From the NCBI GenBank assembly GCA_025054715.1, contig JANWYH010000010.1, forward strand, positions 49,661 through 113,660: a stretch of DNA of 64,000 nucleotides. The letters are read 5' to 3'. Shown piece by piece: positions 1 to 8,465 of this stretch (the stretch's first letter is position 1; each line of letters starts with the position of its first letter). A program made the position numbers and the translations under genes. The notes under the pieces were generated by a model. The model was not told the DNA's origin, ran no database searches, and saw only the letters and a list, made by a program, of their open reading frames with translations. This DNA is from Pyrinomonadaceae bacterium. Lineage in GTDB: Bacteria; Acidobacteriota; Blastocatellia; Pyrinomonadales; Pyrinomonadaceae.

Positions 1-1040
1 GTAAAACGACTGGTAAAGTTACCATTCGTTTGTTCGAAGTTTTTTCCTGCATCGTTTGAGACCAAAACGCCATAGTTATTAGTTGCGATGTAGATTCTGT
101 CGGGCCTATCACGATGCACAGCTATAGCGTTAACTTCTATCTCCCTAGAGGTAGTCATTCGCCAGCTTTTGCCGGCTGTATCGCTAACCCAAAATCCTTC
201 GGTTGTAGCTGCATAGTAAGATTGCGGTCTAACAGGATTTATTTTTATATCTCTAGTGCGTCTCGAGGTTGAAGGAATACCCTGAATTTTTTTCCAATTT
301 TCGCCTTTATCAAAGGACTCATAAATACCGCTACAAGCCGAAGCTATTACGTGCGTTGGATTTTTTTCATCAACCTCTATTGCAAAAACATCAGAATCAT
401 CAATCATTCCGTTTTTTATCAATCGCCAAGTTTTTCCGCCATCCACAGTCTTATAAGGCCTCCAAGTCGTGCCAGCATATATTATGTTTGTATCCGTTGG
501 GTCGATTGCTAGAGAATTAACATTTGTAGGCATGGTTGGAGAATCGAGTTTTTCAAAATTCTTACCTCTATCTTTTGAAATAAAAATCCCTCTCACTCCA
601 CCGACAATTATTATGTTAGGATTTAGAGTTGATTGAACCATTGCGTGAATTGCTTCATTCTTTAGATCATCTGAAGCTTTCCAAGTTCGCCCACCGTCTG
701 TTGACTTAAAAAAACCACCTGGCTCCTTGTGGCGATGTCCGGAAGCATATATCACGTTCGAATCTTCTACGTCAACCATAAGGTCGTCCAATATCAAAAG
801 AGGTATATCAAAATTTACAAGAAACTCCCAGGTCTTTCCTCCATCAGCCGAAGTGTAAATTTGGCCATCAAGAGTGCTTATATAAAGCCTGTCTGGATTT
901 CTCGGATCAATTGCTATTGAACGGACATCTCCACCAGCAGGACCTATTATGCTCTGCTGAATAAAAGCTTTTTCCTCGCCTGTGACATGACCATATACGT
1001 TAAAGATTATAAAAGCAAAGAAAAACAAACTTTTCAACAT
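1..1040 (-). CDS. Secreted BNR/Asp-box repeat protein, C-terminal part beyond the window
   Basis: A frame opens at an ATG at 1040 with GGAGGA six bases before it. It runs without a stop for 346 codons into the left edge, so the C-terminus is missing. The N-terminus is a signal-peptide-like hydrophobic stretch (KSLFFFAFIIFNVYG). About seven Asp-box motifs follow, alternating with AIDP-x-NPD-type strands: SADGGKTW near residue 64, then STDGGRTW, SKDRGKNF, TVDGGKTW, a degenerate FDKGENW, TAGKSW and SNDAGKNF. Such repeats form the blades of sialidase/sortilin/photosystem-stability-factor-like beta-propellers. The protein is therefore probably an exported propeller. No catalytic residues can be assigned and the substrate is unknown. 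Confidence 0.85.
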   Translation of the reverse strand, partial: MLKSLFFFAFIIFNVYGHVTGEEKAFIQQSIIGPAGGDVRSIAIDPRNPDRLYISTLDGQIYTSADGGKTWEFLVNFDIPLLILDDLMVDVEDSNVIYASGHRHKEPGGFFKSTDGGRTWKASDDLKNEAIHAMVQSTLNPNIIIVGGVRGIFISKDRGKNFEKLDSPTMPTNVNSLAIDPTDTNIIYAGTTWRPYKTVDGGKTWRLIKNGMIDDSDVFAIEVDEKNPTHVIASACSGIYESFDKGENWKKIQGIPSTSRRTRDIKINPVRPQSYYAATTEGFWVSDTAGKSWRMTTSREIEVNAIAVHRDRPDRIYIATNNYGVLVSNDAGKNFEQTNGNFTSRF

Positions 1041-1177
1041 AAAGCTTCCTCCGAAAAACTTGTTGCTTTTAACACAACCAAAAGATGCCTAGCTACTGAA
1101 ATTTTTGCAGATTTTATCAAAAGCACAAAATCAAAATTTTCGATTTTTCTACGTCGTGATCCATTCTGAGAAAAGTA

Positions 1178-1210
1178 AAAAAGCGGTGCTCACCTAGAGC
1201 ACCGCTTTTT
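1178..1210 (-). terminator. Rho-independent terminator of the OmpA-like gene
   Basis: A perfect 13-bp inverted repeat (AAAAAGCGGTGCT / AGCACCGCTTTTT) with a 7-base loop lies about 20 bases past the stop codon of the minus-strand gene ending at 1230. Read on the minus strand the GC-rich stem is followed by a T-run. It separates that gene from the Asp-box gene downstream. Confidence 0.9.
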
Positions 1211-1229
1211 CCAATCAGCTAGTGGTTTT

Positions 1230-3650
1230 TTACCTGGTTATTTCCGTTACGGAACGTCCAGCAGGTATGACGTAGAGTTTCGTATAGACAGTCCTGGCTG
1301 TAGTGTCTCCACGCACAATCGTTATGCGCTGTGCTGGGAACTTACGGAATCTGATATGATTTCTGATCAGGGCTTCACGCCTGTCAGCTTCTCTCTTAGG
1401 ACCGTCAATCACGATATAACCTGTCGCTGTTGGATCATTACCCAAAGCAACGAAGAAGTTATCGAGTCTTCCTCTTACGTCATCGTTTGGAGCAGGACCG
1501 AACTCATCAAACGGACTTATGCCAGGCTTTTCTGTAACTGAACCAGTTTCTTCAGCCGTATTCGGGCAGTTTTCACACAAGCCACCTATGGTTACACGAG
1601 CCGTGATATTTGTTCTTTCTAGTCCTTCGGTGCTAACCCTAATGACTGAGGTTCCTTGTCCGCTTATGATTCTGCCTTGGGAAACAGTCCAGTTGTAAGT
1701 AACGGTTTCTTGTGTTCCACCAACGACATTTGCTGTAAACGTCATTATTTCACCTGGTCTTACTACACCGCCACCACTAACAGTAATTGACGATGGACAT
1801 TCGCATACTCTTTCACATTCGCATTCTCTTACTTCTACAGTTCTAGTTTGAGTTTTTCCACAAACTCCACATCCATCGTCTACACCGACAGTGATCGTAT
1901 AGGTCCCAGGTCTTACACCAGTTAAATCCCAGGTTACGTTAGCACCCTGTCCAACGATTCTTCCACCAGAAACTGTGTAATTATAAGTAAGAACGTCATT
2001 TTCTGGGTCAACTGCTGTTGTTCGTACACTAACCGTTTGCTCGCCACAGCCTGTTTGCCCTTCTCTTGGGCGGAATCCCGGAGGACAAGGTAGAGTAACT
2101 ACAGATCTACTAATCTCTACGTTGGTGACATCAGGAGCCTGGTTTAGCGGAGGTGTTGCACCCCTCTTATTACGGCGTCCTATAGTTCCTTGAAGGATAA
2201 ATCCAAAAGCATCATTTGAAGGCACAAAGCCTGGTATTTGTCCCCTAAAAGTTGTAACTAAAGGAGCTGTTTGAGCTCTTCCTGCTAAGTTAACAGCAAA
2301 GGTTGACACCGAGTCACGTATAAATCCAGCATCTTGCTGGTTGAAGTTGTATCTAACTGCTGCGCCTAAGCTCAACCAGCGAGCCGGATAGAATCTAGCA
2401 CCAGCAATACCGTCAATTGGGTCTTGTTCAAAGGCATTTGGAGTTCTTCCGCCAACATATTTTAGCGCACGAAACTCTAGTATCGGCTGAAAGTAACGGT
2501 TAACTGGAAAGTCTACACCAACAGCTGCTATGAGTTCATCTGGACGATCTAGGACTGTAAACTTAGTTCCTCCGAAATCACCTTTGACGCTGCTGTTATA
2601 GTTGTAACCGAGATTTGCAGAAACATTTAGCCATTTACGCAAGCGAGCGTCTGCAAACAAAACTACTCCAACATCTCCGCGGTTTCCACCTGGACTAGCA
2701 CCTCTTTGAAGCTGATTCCATCCGCCAAAGTCCGTCGCCTTGTCAGCGTAAAACCGGTAATAAGCCACTATTCCAACTCCTACAGGGTTAGTAGGTCCTG
2801 TCCAACGCCATTTGCCTCCTACCGTAAAAGTGCTAAAAGAGCTCTCGCCATAGGTTCTATTAATAAAAGGAGCATCAGGCAGATATGAAGGTGCTGTAGT
2901 AAATGCAACCGGCGCCTGAGTAAAATCATTGCATCCTGTAGTTACAGTGCAAACAGTTGAAAGAACCAAACCAGGCAAAATACCACCAACCGGAGCTCCT
3001 ATACCCGGGAAAAGGTCAGCACCATTGCCACTACCAGGTCTAGGTGGCCCCAAAGTCGGGAAAGTACCCGCAGGAAATCCAAAAATTGGCCCGGGTGGCG
3101 GTGGAAAAAGCCCAAAGCCGCCAGCAGATCCACCTATGTACGGATATTGGACGAAAGGCTGATTATTTTGTGGCCTGAAAATAGACTGATTTGGAAATTG
3201 ACTTGTACCCGGCCCTTGCGGGGCTAGAATAATTGCAGGTGGACTTACAAGAGCTGTTCCTATTCTTATTCTGGAATTTGGAAGATAAAACCCAGATAAA
3301 TTTCTAGGGGAATTTATCTTCACTCCACGATATGCGTCTGTGTTGAAGAAAAGTTCTAGATAATCATTCAATCCGATTTGAAAACTGATGGGAACTTCGG
3401 TGAAATCAGCATTACCAGGGTCACGATCGAAGTTACTGTATGCTGCACTGAAAGTGTATTCACCCCTCCTAAGTGTTTGCCCATCATATACGGTAAAAAG
3501 CCCTGTTGGCCCTCCTACAGGTCCGCCAGTGCCGACCGTAGGAGCAGTATTGCGCGGATCATCTTCTGATCTCGGCGTTTGAGCTGACACCGAAAGTGCC
3601 AACATCGAAAGCGTAATCAATAAAAATGCTTTTCTTGCGAGTCTCATCAC
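1230..3650 (-). CDS. Outer-membrane beta-barrel protein with Ig/PKD-like repeats and C-terminal OmpA-like domain
   Basis: This is an 806-residue exported protein. The signal peptide ends near residue 23 (LALSVSAQ), and GGAGGA precedes the ATG by five bases. Residues of about 45-480 have the alternating aromatic/Gly pattern of an outer-membrane barrel, interrupted at about 130-230 by a Pro/Gly-rich loop. Two PKD/Ig-like units follow at about 510-680, separated by a Cys-rich linker (ECECERVCECPSS). The last 80 residues resemble an OmpA peptidoglycan-binding domain (DNFFVALGNDPTATGYIVI). It probably links the outer membrane to the wall or exposes Ig domains at the surface. It has its own promoter and terminator. 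The exact partner is unknown. Confidence 0.8.
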   Translation of the reverse strand: MMRLARKAFLLITLSMLALSVSAQTPRSEDDPRNTAPTVGTGGPVGGPTGLFTVYDGQTLRRGEYTFSAAYSNFDRDPGNADFTEVPISFQIGLNDYLELFFNTDAYRGVKINSPRNLSGFYLPNSRIRIGTALVSPPAIILAPQGPGTSQFPNQSIFRPQNNQPFVQYPYIGGSAGGFGLFPPPPGPIFGFPAGTFPTLGPPRPGSGNGADLFPGIGAPVGGILPGLVLSTVCTVTTGCNDFTQAPVAFTTAPSYLPDAPFINRTYGESSFSTFTVGGKWRWTGPTNPVGVGIVAYYRFYADKATDFGGWNQLQRGASPGGNRGDVGVVLFADARLRKWLNVSANLGYNYNSSVKGDFGGTKFTVLDRPDELIAAVGVDFPVNRYFQPILEFRALKYVGGRTPNAFEQDPIDGIAGARFYPARWLSLGAAVRYNFNQQDAGFIRDSVSTFAVNLAGRAQTAPLVTTFRGQIPGFVPSNDAFGFILQGTIGRRNKRGATPPLNQAPDVTNVEISRSVVTLPCPPGFRPREGQTGCGEQTVSVRTTAVDPENDVLTYNYTVSGGRIVGQGANVTWDLTGVRPGTYTITVGVDDGCGVCGKTQTRTVEVRECECERVCECPSSITVSGGGVVRPGEIMTFTANVVGGTQETVTYNWTVSQGRIISGQGTSVIRVSTEGLERTNITARVTIGGLCENCPNTAEETGSVTEKPGISPFDEFGPAPNDDVRGRLDNFFVALGNDPTATGYIVIDGPKREADRREALIRNHIRFRKFPAQRITIVRGDTTARTVYTKLYVIPAGRSVTEITR

Positions 3651-3752
3651 ATTCCTCCGCCGAAAGAAATTTTTAATAAGTGCGTGTCGGTAAGCCTTTT
3701 TGACTTGAAACCGACTTGATGTTCAAGAAACTTTTGAATAACTCTTTTTGCA

Positions 3753-3782
3753 TTTATAAGATACTTAACCCTCAAAAGTCAA
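3753..3782 (-). promoter_or_regulatory. Sigma-70-type promoter of the OmpA-like gene
   Basis: On the minus strand TTGACT (3782-3777) and TATAAA (3758-3753) are separated by 18 bases. The start codon is at 3650, leaving a leader of about 95 nt. That leader contains an inverted repeat GTCGGT...ACCGAC. Confidence 0.65.
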
Positions 3783-3870
3783 ACGCTAAATAGCGATTGC
3801 TCATAAAAGTTACACTATATTCATCCCAAAATCAAGCAGTTTTTGTAAAATTTCTGGTAAAATCTCCTCT

Positions 3871-5163
3871 CTATGCATATATTCCCCGCATTTTAGTATC
3901 GTAAGCTACTCGGTCAATAGCAAGCATATATGCCGCCGTTCTTGTATCAACCTTGTGCTTTTCTGCAAACTGACAAAGCTCATTGAAGCTTGCCACCATC
4001 TTGTCCTTTAGTCTTTCATTGACTTCATCTTCTCTCCAGAAATATCCCATTCTGTCTTGCACCCACTCAAAATATGACACCGTAACACCACCAGCATTTG
4101 CCAAAATGTCAGGTATGACGAAAATTCCTTTCTCATAAAGGACTTTGTCGGCCTTCGGCGTGGTCGGACCGTTTGCACCCTCTGCCAATATCTTACAATT
4201 TATTCTATGAGCATTTTGCGATGTTATCTGATTTTCGGTCGCGCATGGAGCCAAAACATCACATTCTAGCTCCAGAAGTTCCTGATTCGTTATGTAATCT
4301 GCGTCCGGGTAACCTTCAAAAGTTTTGTGTTTTCTAGAGTATTCCAAAGCTTTTGGAATGTCTAATCCTTTTGGATTATAAATACCACCACTTATATCAG
4401 AGATAGCTATTACTTTGTAGCCCCGTTCATGCATCAACAAAGCTCCAATTCCTCCAACATTTCCGGCTCCTTGCACTACTACTCTTGTTTTCTCAGGTGT
4501 CAAGCCAAACTTTTTGATAGCCTCATCAATGCAAAACATTAATCCTCTACCCGTAGCCTCTCTTCTTCCTAAAGACCCACCCAGAGCAACGGGTTTCCCA
4601 GTAACGATAGCCGTTACGGTATGTCTTGCGTGCATCGAGTAAGTATCCATTATCCAAGCCATTGTTTGTTCGTCAGTATTCATGTCGGGAGCTGGAACGT
4701 CTCTATCAGGACCTATGAAATCTATTAACTCTGCTGCATATCTTCGCGTAAGACGCTCAAGTTCTCCTTCGGACATTTGACGAGGATCGCAAACTATACC
4801 ACCTTTTGCACCGCCGAAAGGAACGTTTACTACAGCGCATTTCCAAGTCATCCAAGCTGCAAGAGCTTTTATCTCATCTAAGGTAACATCGGGAGCATAT
4901 CTGATACCTCCTTTTGCAGGACCGCGTGCAAAGTTATGCTGAACACGATACCCCTCAAAAACCTCTATCCTGCCTGAATCCATTTTTACAGGAATATAAA
5001 TTTTTATCTCTCGGCTCGGGACTCTCATTACAGCATAAAGGTCTGGATCAAGCCCTAGTAGCTGGGCTGCACGATCGAATCTTTCAATCATCGCATCAAA
5101 TGGATTCTTCTCATCCGTTCCCTTAAAACGACGCATTTCATCAGCCATCGGATTTGCTCTCAT
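3871..5163 (-). CDS. gdhA: Glutamate dehydrogenase (Glu/Leu/Phe/Val dehydrogenase family)
   Basis: This 430-residue protein should catalyse reversible oxidative deamination of glutamate to 2-oxoglutarate and ammonia in the cytoplasm. The substrate-binding block RGPAKGGIR (K84), MTWKCA (K108) and the catalytic-lysine motif PFGGAKGGI (K120) are intact. The dinucleotide fold carries GAGNVG at 232-237. An Asp at the end of the next strand (VIAISD) favours NAD over NADP. Length is normal for the hexameric bacterial enzyme. AAAGGA lies about ten bases before the ATG. It follows larE by 27 bases on the same strand and probably shares its promoter. A leucine- or phenylalanine-type dehydrogenase is less likely, given the length and the N-terminal GPAKGG block. 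Confidence 0.92.
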   Translation of the reverse strand: MRANPMADEMRRFKGTDEKNPFDAMIERFDRAAQLLGLDPDLYAVMRVPSREIKIYIPVKMDSGRIEVFEGYRVQHNFARGPAKGGIRYAPDVTLDEIKALAAWMTWKCAVVNVPFGGAKGGIVCDPRQMSEGELERLTRRYAAELIDFIGPDRDVPAPDMNTDEQTMAWIMDTYSMHARHTVTAIVTGKPVALGGSLGRREATGRGLMFCIDEAIKKFGLTPEKTRVVVQGAGNVGGIGALLMHERGYKVIAISDISGGIYNPKGLDIPKALEYSRKHKTFEGYPDADYITNQELLELECDVLAPCATENQITSQNAHRINCKILAEGANGPTTPKADKVLYEKGIFVIPDILANAGGVTVSYFEWVQDRMGYFWREDEVNERLKDKMVASFNELCQFAEKHKVDTRTAAYMLAIDRVAYDTKMRGIYA

Positions 5164-5190
5164 CTTCAGTCATTCCTTTCTCGTGTGAAT

Positions 5191-6015
5191 TTATTTCAGA
5201 TTCATCGAACCACTTCTATAACCTTCCAAGTCCAATGTAACGTAACGAAAACCTATGTCATGAAATCTTTTTGATAAATAATCAAAGATTTCTAAATCGA
5301 AAATCTTTTCTAGTTCCGCTCGAGATATTTCAATTCTTACCAGTTCGCCATGGACTCTAACGCGAAACTCTCTAAATCCTAATTGTCTTAAAATTTCTTC
5401 TCCCTTTTCTACTTGCCCTAATCTTTCAACAGTAATTGTCAAGCCGTAGGCGATTCTTGAAGAAAGACAAGGACTAGAAGGCTCATTCCAGTTGTATAAA
5501 CCCAAACGCCTACTTAAGAATCTTATTTCCTGCTTTTTTAATCCCACTTCGATCAGCGGGCTTCTAACGTTATTTTCAAGTGCGGCTTGGCGCCCTGGAC
5601 GAAAATCTGAAAGATCGTCAACGATTGAACCGTCAAGAATGTATTCTACACCTAGCTCTTCAGCAATGCACCTAAGTTTCGTATAAAGTTCACTCTTGCA
5701 AAAATAACAACGATTTGAAGGATTGCTTTTGTAGTTTGAGTCATTTATTTCCTCAGTTTCTATTACCCTGTAGTTAAAACCAAAATCTTTTGCTATTTTC
5801 TCCGCTTGAACTCTCTGTCTCCGAGATACACTTGGCGAAATTCCCATCACACAAAAAGCCTTATCTGCAAGCTCTTCGGTCGCAACTAATGCTAAATAAG
5901 AACTGTCCACTCCTCCAGAGTAGGCAATCAAAGCTGAATCCATCTTTTTGAGAGTCTCTCGAAGTCTTGCTTCTTTAAGCAGGGCTTTTTCTTCGCTTTC
6001 CAAAGACAAAATCAT
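5191..6015 (-). CDS. larE: ATP-dependent sulfur transferase LarE (nickel-pincer cofactor synthesis)
   Basis: The 274-residue protein has the PP-loop SGGVDS (33-38) of adenylating enzymes and the LarE core with GRQAALENNVRSPL. LarE thiolates the carboxylates of the pyridinium bis-carboxylate precursor of the NPN cofactor used by lactate racemase and related enzymes. Three cysteines are present: C103 and C106 (RCYFCK) and C183 (PCLSSR). That is the pattern of the [4Fe-4S]-type LarE, as opposed to the single sacrificial-cysteine type. No larA, larB or larC is visible in the window. It is the first gene of a likely two-gene unit with gdhA. Confidence 0.9.
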   Translation of the reverse strand: MILSLESEEKALLKEARLRETLKKMDSALIAYSGGVDSSYLALVATEELADKAFCVMGISPSVSRRQRVQAEKIAKDFGFNYRVIETEEINDSNYKSNPSNRCYFCKSELYTKLRCIAEELGVEYILDGSIVDDLSDFRPGRQAALENNVRSPLIEVGLKKQEIRFLSRRLGLYNWNEPSSPCLSSRIAYGLTITVERLGQVEKGEEILRQLGFREFRVRVHGELVRIEISRAELEKIFDLEIFDYLSKRFHDIGFRYVTLDLEGYRSGSMNLK

Positions 6016-6036
6016 CTGAAAATCTACAAGTGCAAA

Positions 6037-6065
6037 ATATTACACCAGCTTAACATGGCTTTCAA
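6037..6065 (-). promoter_or_regulatory. Sigma-70-type promoter of larE-gdhA
   Basis: Minus-strand TTGAAA (6065-6060), a 17-base spacer and TAATAT (6042-6037) precede larE by 21 bases. The region is only about 100 bp and is shared with the divergent TPR gene. Confidence 0.7.
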
Positions 6066-6076
6066 GTTAGTAACCT

Positions 6077-6106
6077 TTGTAAGCCTTGAATACAAACTGC
6101 TAAAAT
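6077..6106 (+). promoter_or_regulatory. Promoter of the TPR gene, nearly leaderless
   Basis: TTGTAA (6077-6082), an 18-base spacer and an extended -10 TGC-TAAAAT (box 6101-6106). The ATG at 6116 lies nine bases after the -10 box, and there is no Shine-Dalgarno sequence, so the transcript should begin at or just before the start codon. Confidence 0.6.
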
Positions 6107-6115
6107 TACACTAGA

Positions 6116-7456
6116 ATGAAAGTGGCGGCTTTGGCAACTGTTATTTTTCTAGCTTCCTTCGCTGCAGCACAAGAAGCTGATCCGGTAGCGCTTTTTAATC
6201 TGGGACAAGACGCTCAAGAAAAAGGAGATTTCAAAAAAGCAATAGAACTTTATGAAAAAGCTATAGAGCTTTTCCCAGATTTCCCAGAAGCCGAACATCA
6301 AAAAGCTGCAGCCCTTTTGTCCTTGGGCGATTTGAAACAAGCCGAAAATGGCTTTCGCCGTGCCATTCAGCTACGTCCTGACTGGACATTGCCAATGACA
6401 TCGCTTGCTTTTATTCTCATCAAAAAAGGAGACTTCACGGAAGCTGAAAAACTTGTAAAACAAGCATTAACGCTTGACACTGAAAACCAAAAAGCATACG
6501 TGCTTCTTACCGAAATCAAACTTAAAACCAGATCAAGTGACCAAGAGCTTCAAGAAATTTATCTTAAAATAAAACCTCTTACGGAGAAAGCAAATCCTAT
6601 AGCGTCGCTATGGGCAGCACGCGCAGCAATTGAGCGAAGGCTAGGCAACTTAATTGCAGCAAAAAATAGCCTAAATCAGGCGCTCGAGATCGACCCTGAT
6701 AATCTTCTAGCTTTATCCGAAAAAATAGAGGTCGCTCTTTACGAGGACGATACCGCCACGGCAATCAGTAGTGCAGAAAAGCTTTTGAAACTTTCTGATT
6801 CAATCGAAGGTAGAATAATGCTTGCACGTGCCTTTCTTGCCGAAAACAGAAAAGATGAAGCCCAAAAAGTCATACAAAATCTTGACAACTCAAATCCTGA
6901 AGTCCAAAAGGCAATAAAACTCATAGAGCCACAACTTTTAGGCACTGAGGCGTTAGAAAAACAGCTGGAGCTAGAGCCAGAAAACGTAGTTATTCTTAGC
7001 CGTCTGTGTGTTCTTACGAGAAAGGAAAACCCTCTGAAATCCGTCGAATACTGCAAAAGATACTTTGAAAAAGAACCAGAAAGGGCAGCTTCGGCATACG
7101 GCGCGGCACTTATTCAAGCGAAGCAATATGAACCAGCAGTCAAAATATTACGAGAATTCATTAGAAAATCACCCGAAAATTACTCTGCCCGAGCCAATCT
7201 AGCAACTGCGCTTTTTCAACTAAAACGTTATAAGGAAGCTAAAGAAGAATATCTATGGCTTGCAGAAAAAAATCCGAAATCACCTGTAATTTACTACTTT
7301 TTGGCTGTAACGAGCGATCATTTAGGCGAATACGCTCAAGCATTTCTAAATTACCGCGAGTTTTTACGCTTGGCTGACCCCGAAAAACACAAACTGGAAA
7401 TTGAAAAAGTGCAATTACGTTTGCCGATTTTGCAAAAAAAGTTAGAGAAAAAATGA
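6116..7456 (+). CDS. Secreted tetratricopeptide-repeat protein
   Basis: This 446-residue protein has an N-terminal signal peptide (VIFLASFAAAQ). Tandem TPR units fill the rest: clear examples begin around residues 25 (ALFNLGQDAQEKGDFKKAIE), 60, 93, 155 and 325-400. TPRs are helical scaffolds for protein binding, so it probably assembles a periplasmic or membrane-associated complex. There is no catalytic domain. Its stop overlaps the next start by four bases (ATGA), coupling it to two small exported proteins. That fixed trio suggests a shared job, which cannot be named from sequence. Confidence 0.85.
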   Translation: MKVAALATVIFLASFAAAQEADPVALFNLGQDAQEKGDFKKAIELYEKAIELFPDFPEAEHQKAAALLSLGDLKQAENGFRRAIQLRPDWTLPMTSLAFILIKKGDFTEAEKLVKQALTLDTENQKAYVLLTEIKLKTRSSDQELQEIYLKIKPLTEKANPIASLWAARAAIERRLGNLIAAKNSLNQALEIDPDNLLALSEKIEVALYEDDTATAISSAEKLLKLSDSIEGRIMLARAFLAENRKDEAQKVIQNLDNSNPEVQKAIKLIEPQLLGTEALEKQLELEPENVVILSRLCVLTRKENPLKSVEYCKRYFEKEPERAASAYGAALIQAKQYEPAVKILREFIRKSPENYSARANLATALFQLKRYKEAKEEYLWLAEKNPKSPVIYYFLAVTSDHLGEYAQAFLNYREFLRLADPEKHKLEIEKVQLRLPILQKKLEKK

Positions 7457-7956
7457 TCTTCGATACAAAACATTTGCTACTTATCGTCTTATTGATGCAT
7501 GCAATCGAACTCTTCTCTCAAGAAGAAGAGCCAGATGACCTCGCACCACCGCCAATTAAAAAACTCGTCGAAGAAGAAAAAAAACAGATTGATTCAGCAG
7601 AGAATATTAAAAAAAAGGTTGAGCTTTCACTAACACTGCTTGAAGCAAGATTAAAATTATCAGAACAAGCTACAGCAGAACAAAACTACAGAAAAGCCCT
7701 AGACTACTTAGGGAAATATCAGGCTCTTGTAGAATACATGATCCAGCTTTTTGATCAAGAAAAAAAGCAGGATAGAAGATTCTTCAGCTCGATAAAAAAT
7801 TTTGAAATTGCTCTTCGTAGGCAAACTCCTAGACTTGAGTTAATAAGGCGTGACATGCCTTTTAGATACGCTTGGCACGTCCAGAGACTAATTCGATTCG
7901 TGCGCGAAGCGCGGAGTAAAACCTTAGAACCGATGCTTATTGATGCAACGGGATAG
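7453..7956 (+). CDS. Small exported protein of unknown function, coupled to TPR gene
   Basis: This is a 167-residue protein with a hydrophobic N-terminus (LLLIVLLMHAIELFS) followed by an acidic segment (EEEEPDD) and a long charged alpha-helical body. The body has a conserved-looking C-terminal block, RRDMPFRYAWHVQRLIRFVR. The start ATG overlaps the TPR stop by four bases, so translation is probably coupled. I do not recognise a named domain. Helical content and export suggest a partner of the TPR scaffold. Confidence 0.75.
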   Translation: MIFDTKHLLLIVLLMHAIELFSQEEEPDDLAPPPIKKLVEEEKKQIDSAENIKKKVELSLTLLEARLKLSEQATAEQNYRKALDYLGKYQALVEYMIQLFDQEKKQDRRFFSSIKNFEIALRRQTPRLELIRRDMPFRYAWHVQRLIRFVREARSKTLEPMLIDATG

Positions 7957-7959
7957 TTT

Positions 7960-8433
7960 ATGATGAGGCTATTTTTTATACTCTTCTGCACCATCGTTTT
8001 ATCAGCGCAAACAAGAGATCACCTTACCGAAAGAGAAACAGAGCTTATACGCTCAAATCAGGTCTTAGACAAAAGAACCTCTATTTACGTGCAAGCTATC
8101 GAACGTAGAATGATAATTCTCAAAGGACAAAAACTTTCCGAAAAAGAGATCGAAAACTTTGGAGAGCCAACAGGAACCGATTCTGAGCTATTAAATGACA
8201 TTGCAAAGATTCTGTTGGAAGCTATCGAAAAAATAGAAGACGTAGCAGAAAGAAGCCCTAAAAATGAGCTCATTATGAAATCCACAAAAATCCTTGCCGA
8301 AGGCTGCAAAAATTTTGAGCCCAACCTCCAATCATTCCTACAAAAATACCCGGGCAGAAAAGAACAAGGTGCAATACTTTCAGCAATTGAATATTGTCAA
8401 CAAATAAAAGAAGCCGTTGATAGAAAGAATTGA
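7960..8433 (+). CDS. Small exported protein of unknown function, third gene of TPR trio
   Basis: This 157-residue protein starts three bases after the preceding stop (a second ATG at 7963 is an alternative start). Its signal peptide is LFFILFCTIVLSAQ. The mature part is highly charged and predicted helical, with two cysteines in its last third (EGCKNFEP and EYCQQIK) that could form a disulfide in the periplasm. No known domain is recognised. Position and export tie it to the TPR gene and the 167-residue gene. Confidence 0.72.
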   Translation: MMRLFFILFCTIVLSAQTRDHLTERETELIRSNQVLDKRTSIYVQAIERRMIILKGQKLSEKEIENFGEPTGTDSELLNDIAKILLEAIEKIEDVAERSPKNELIMKSTKILAEGCKNFEPNLQSFLQKYPGRKEQGAILSAIEYCQQIKEAVDRKN

Positions 8434-8458
8434 TTTTCGGGTTTAGAAAGCTTAATCT
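8430..8458 (+). promoter_or_regulatory. Leaderless promoter of gcvT
   Basis: TTGATT (8430-8435), a 17-base spacer and TAATCT (8453-8458) precede the gcvT ATG at 8466 by seven bases. The -35 overlaps the stop codon of the preceding gene. No Shine-Dalgarno and no room for a glycine riboswitch. Confidence 0.55.
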
Positions 8459-8465
8459 TGCATTT

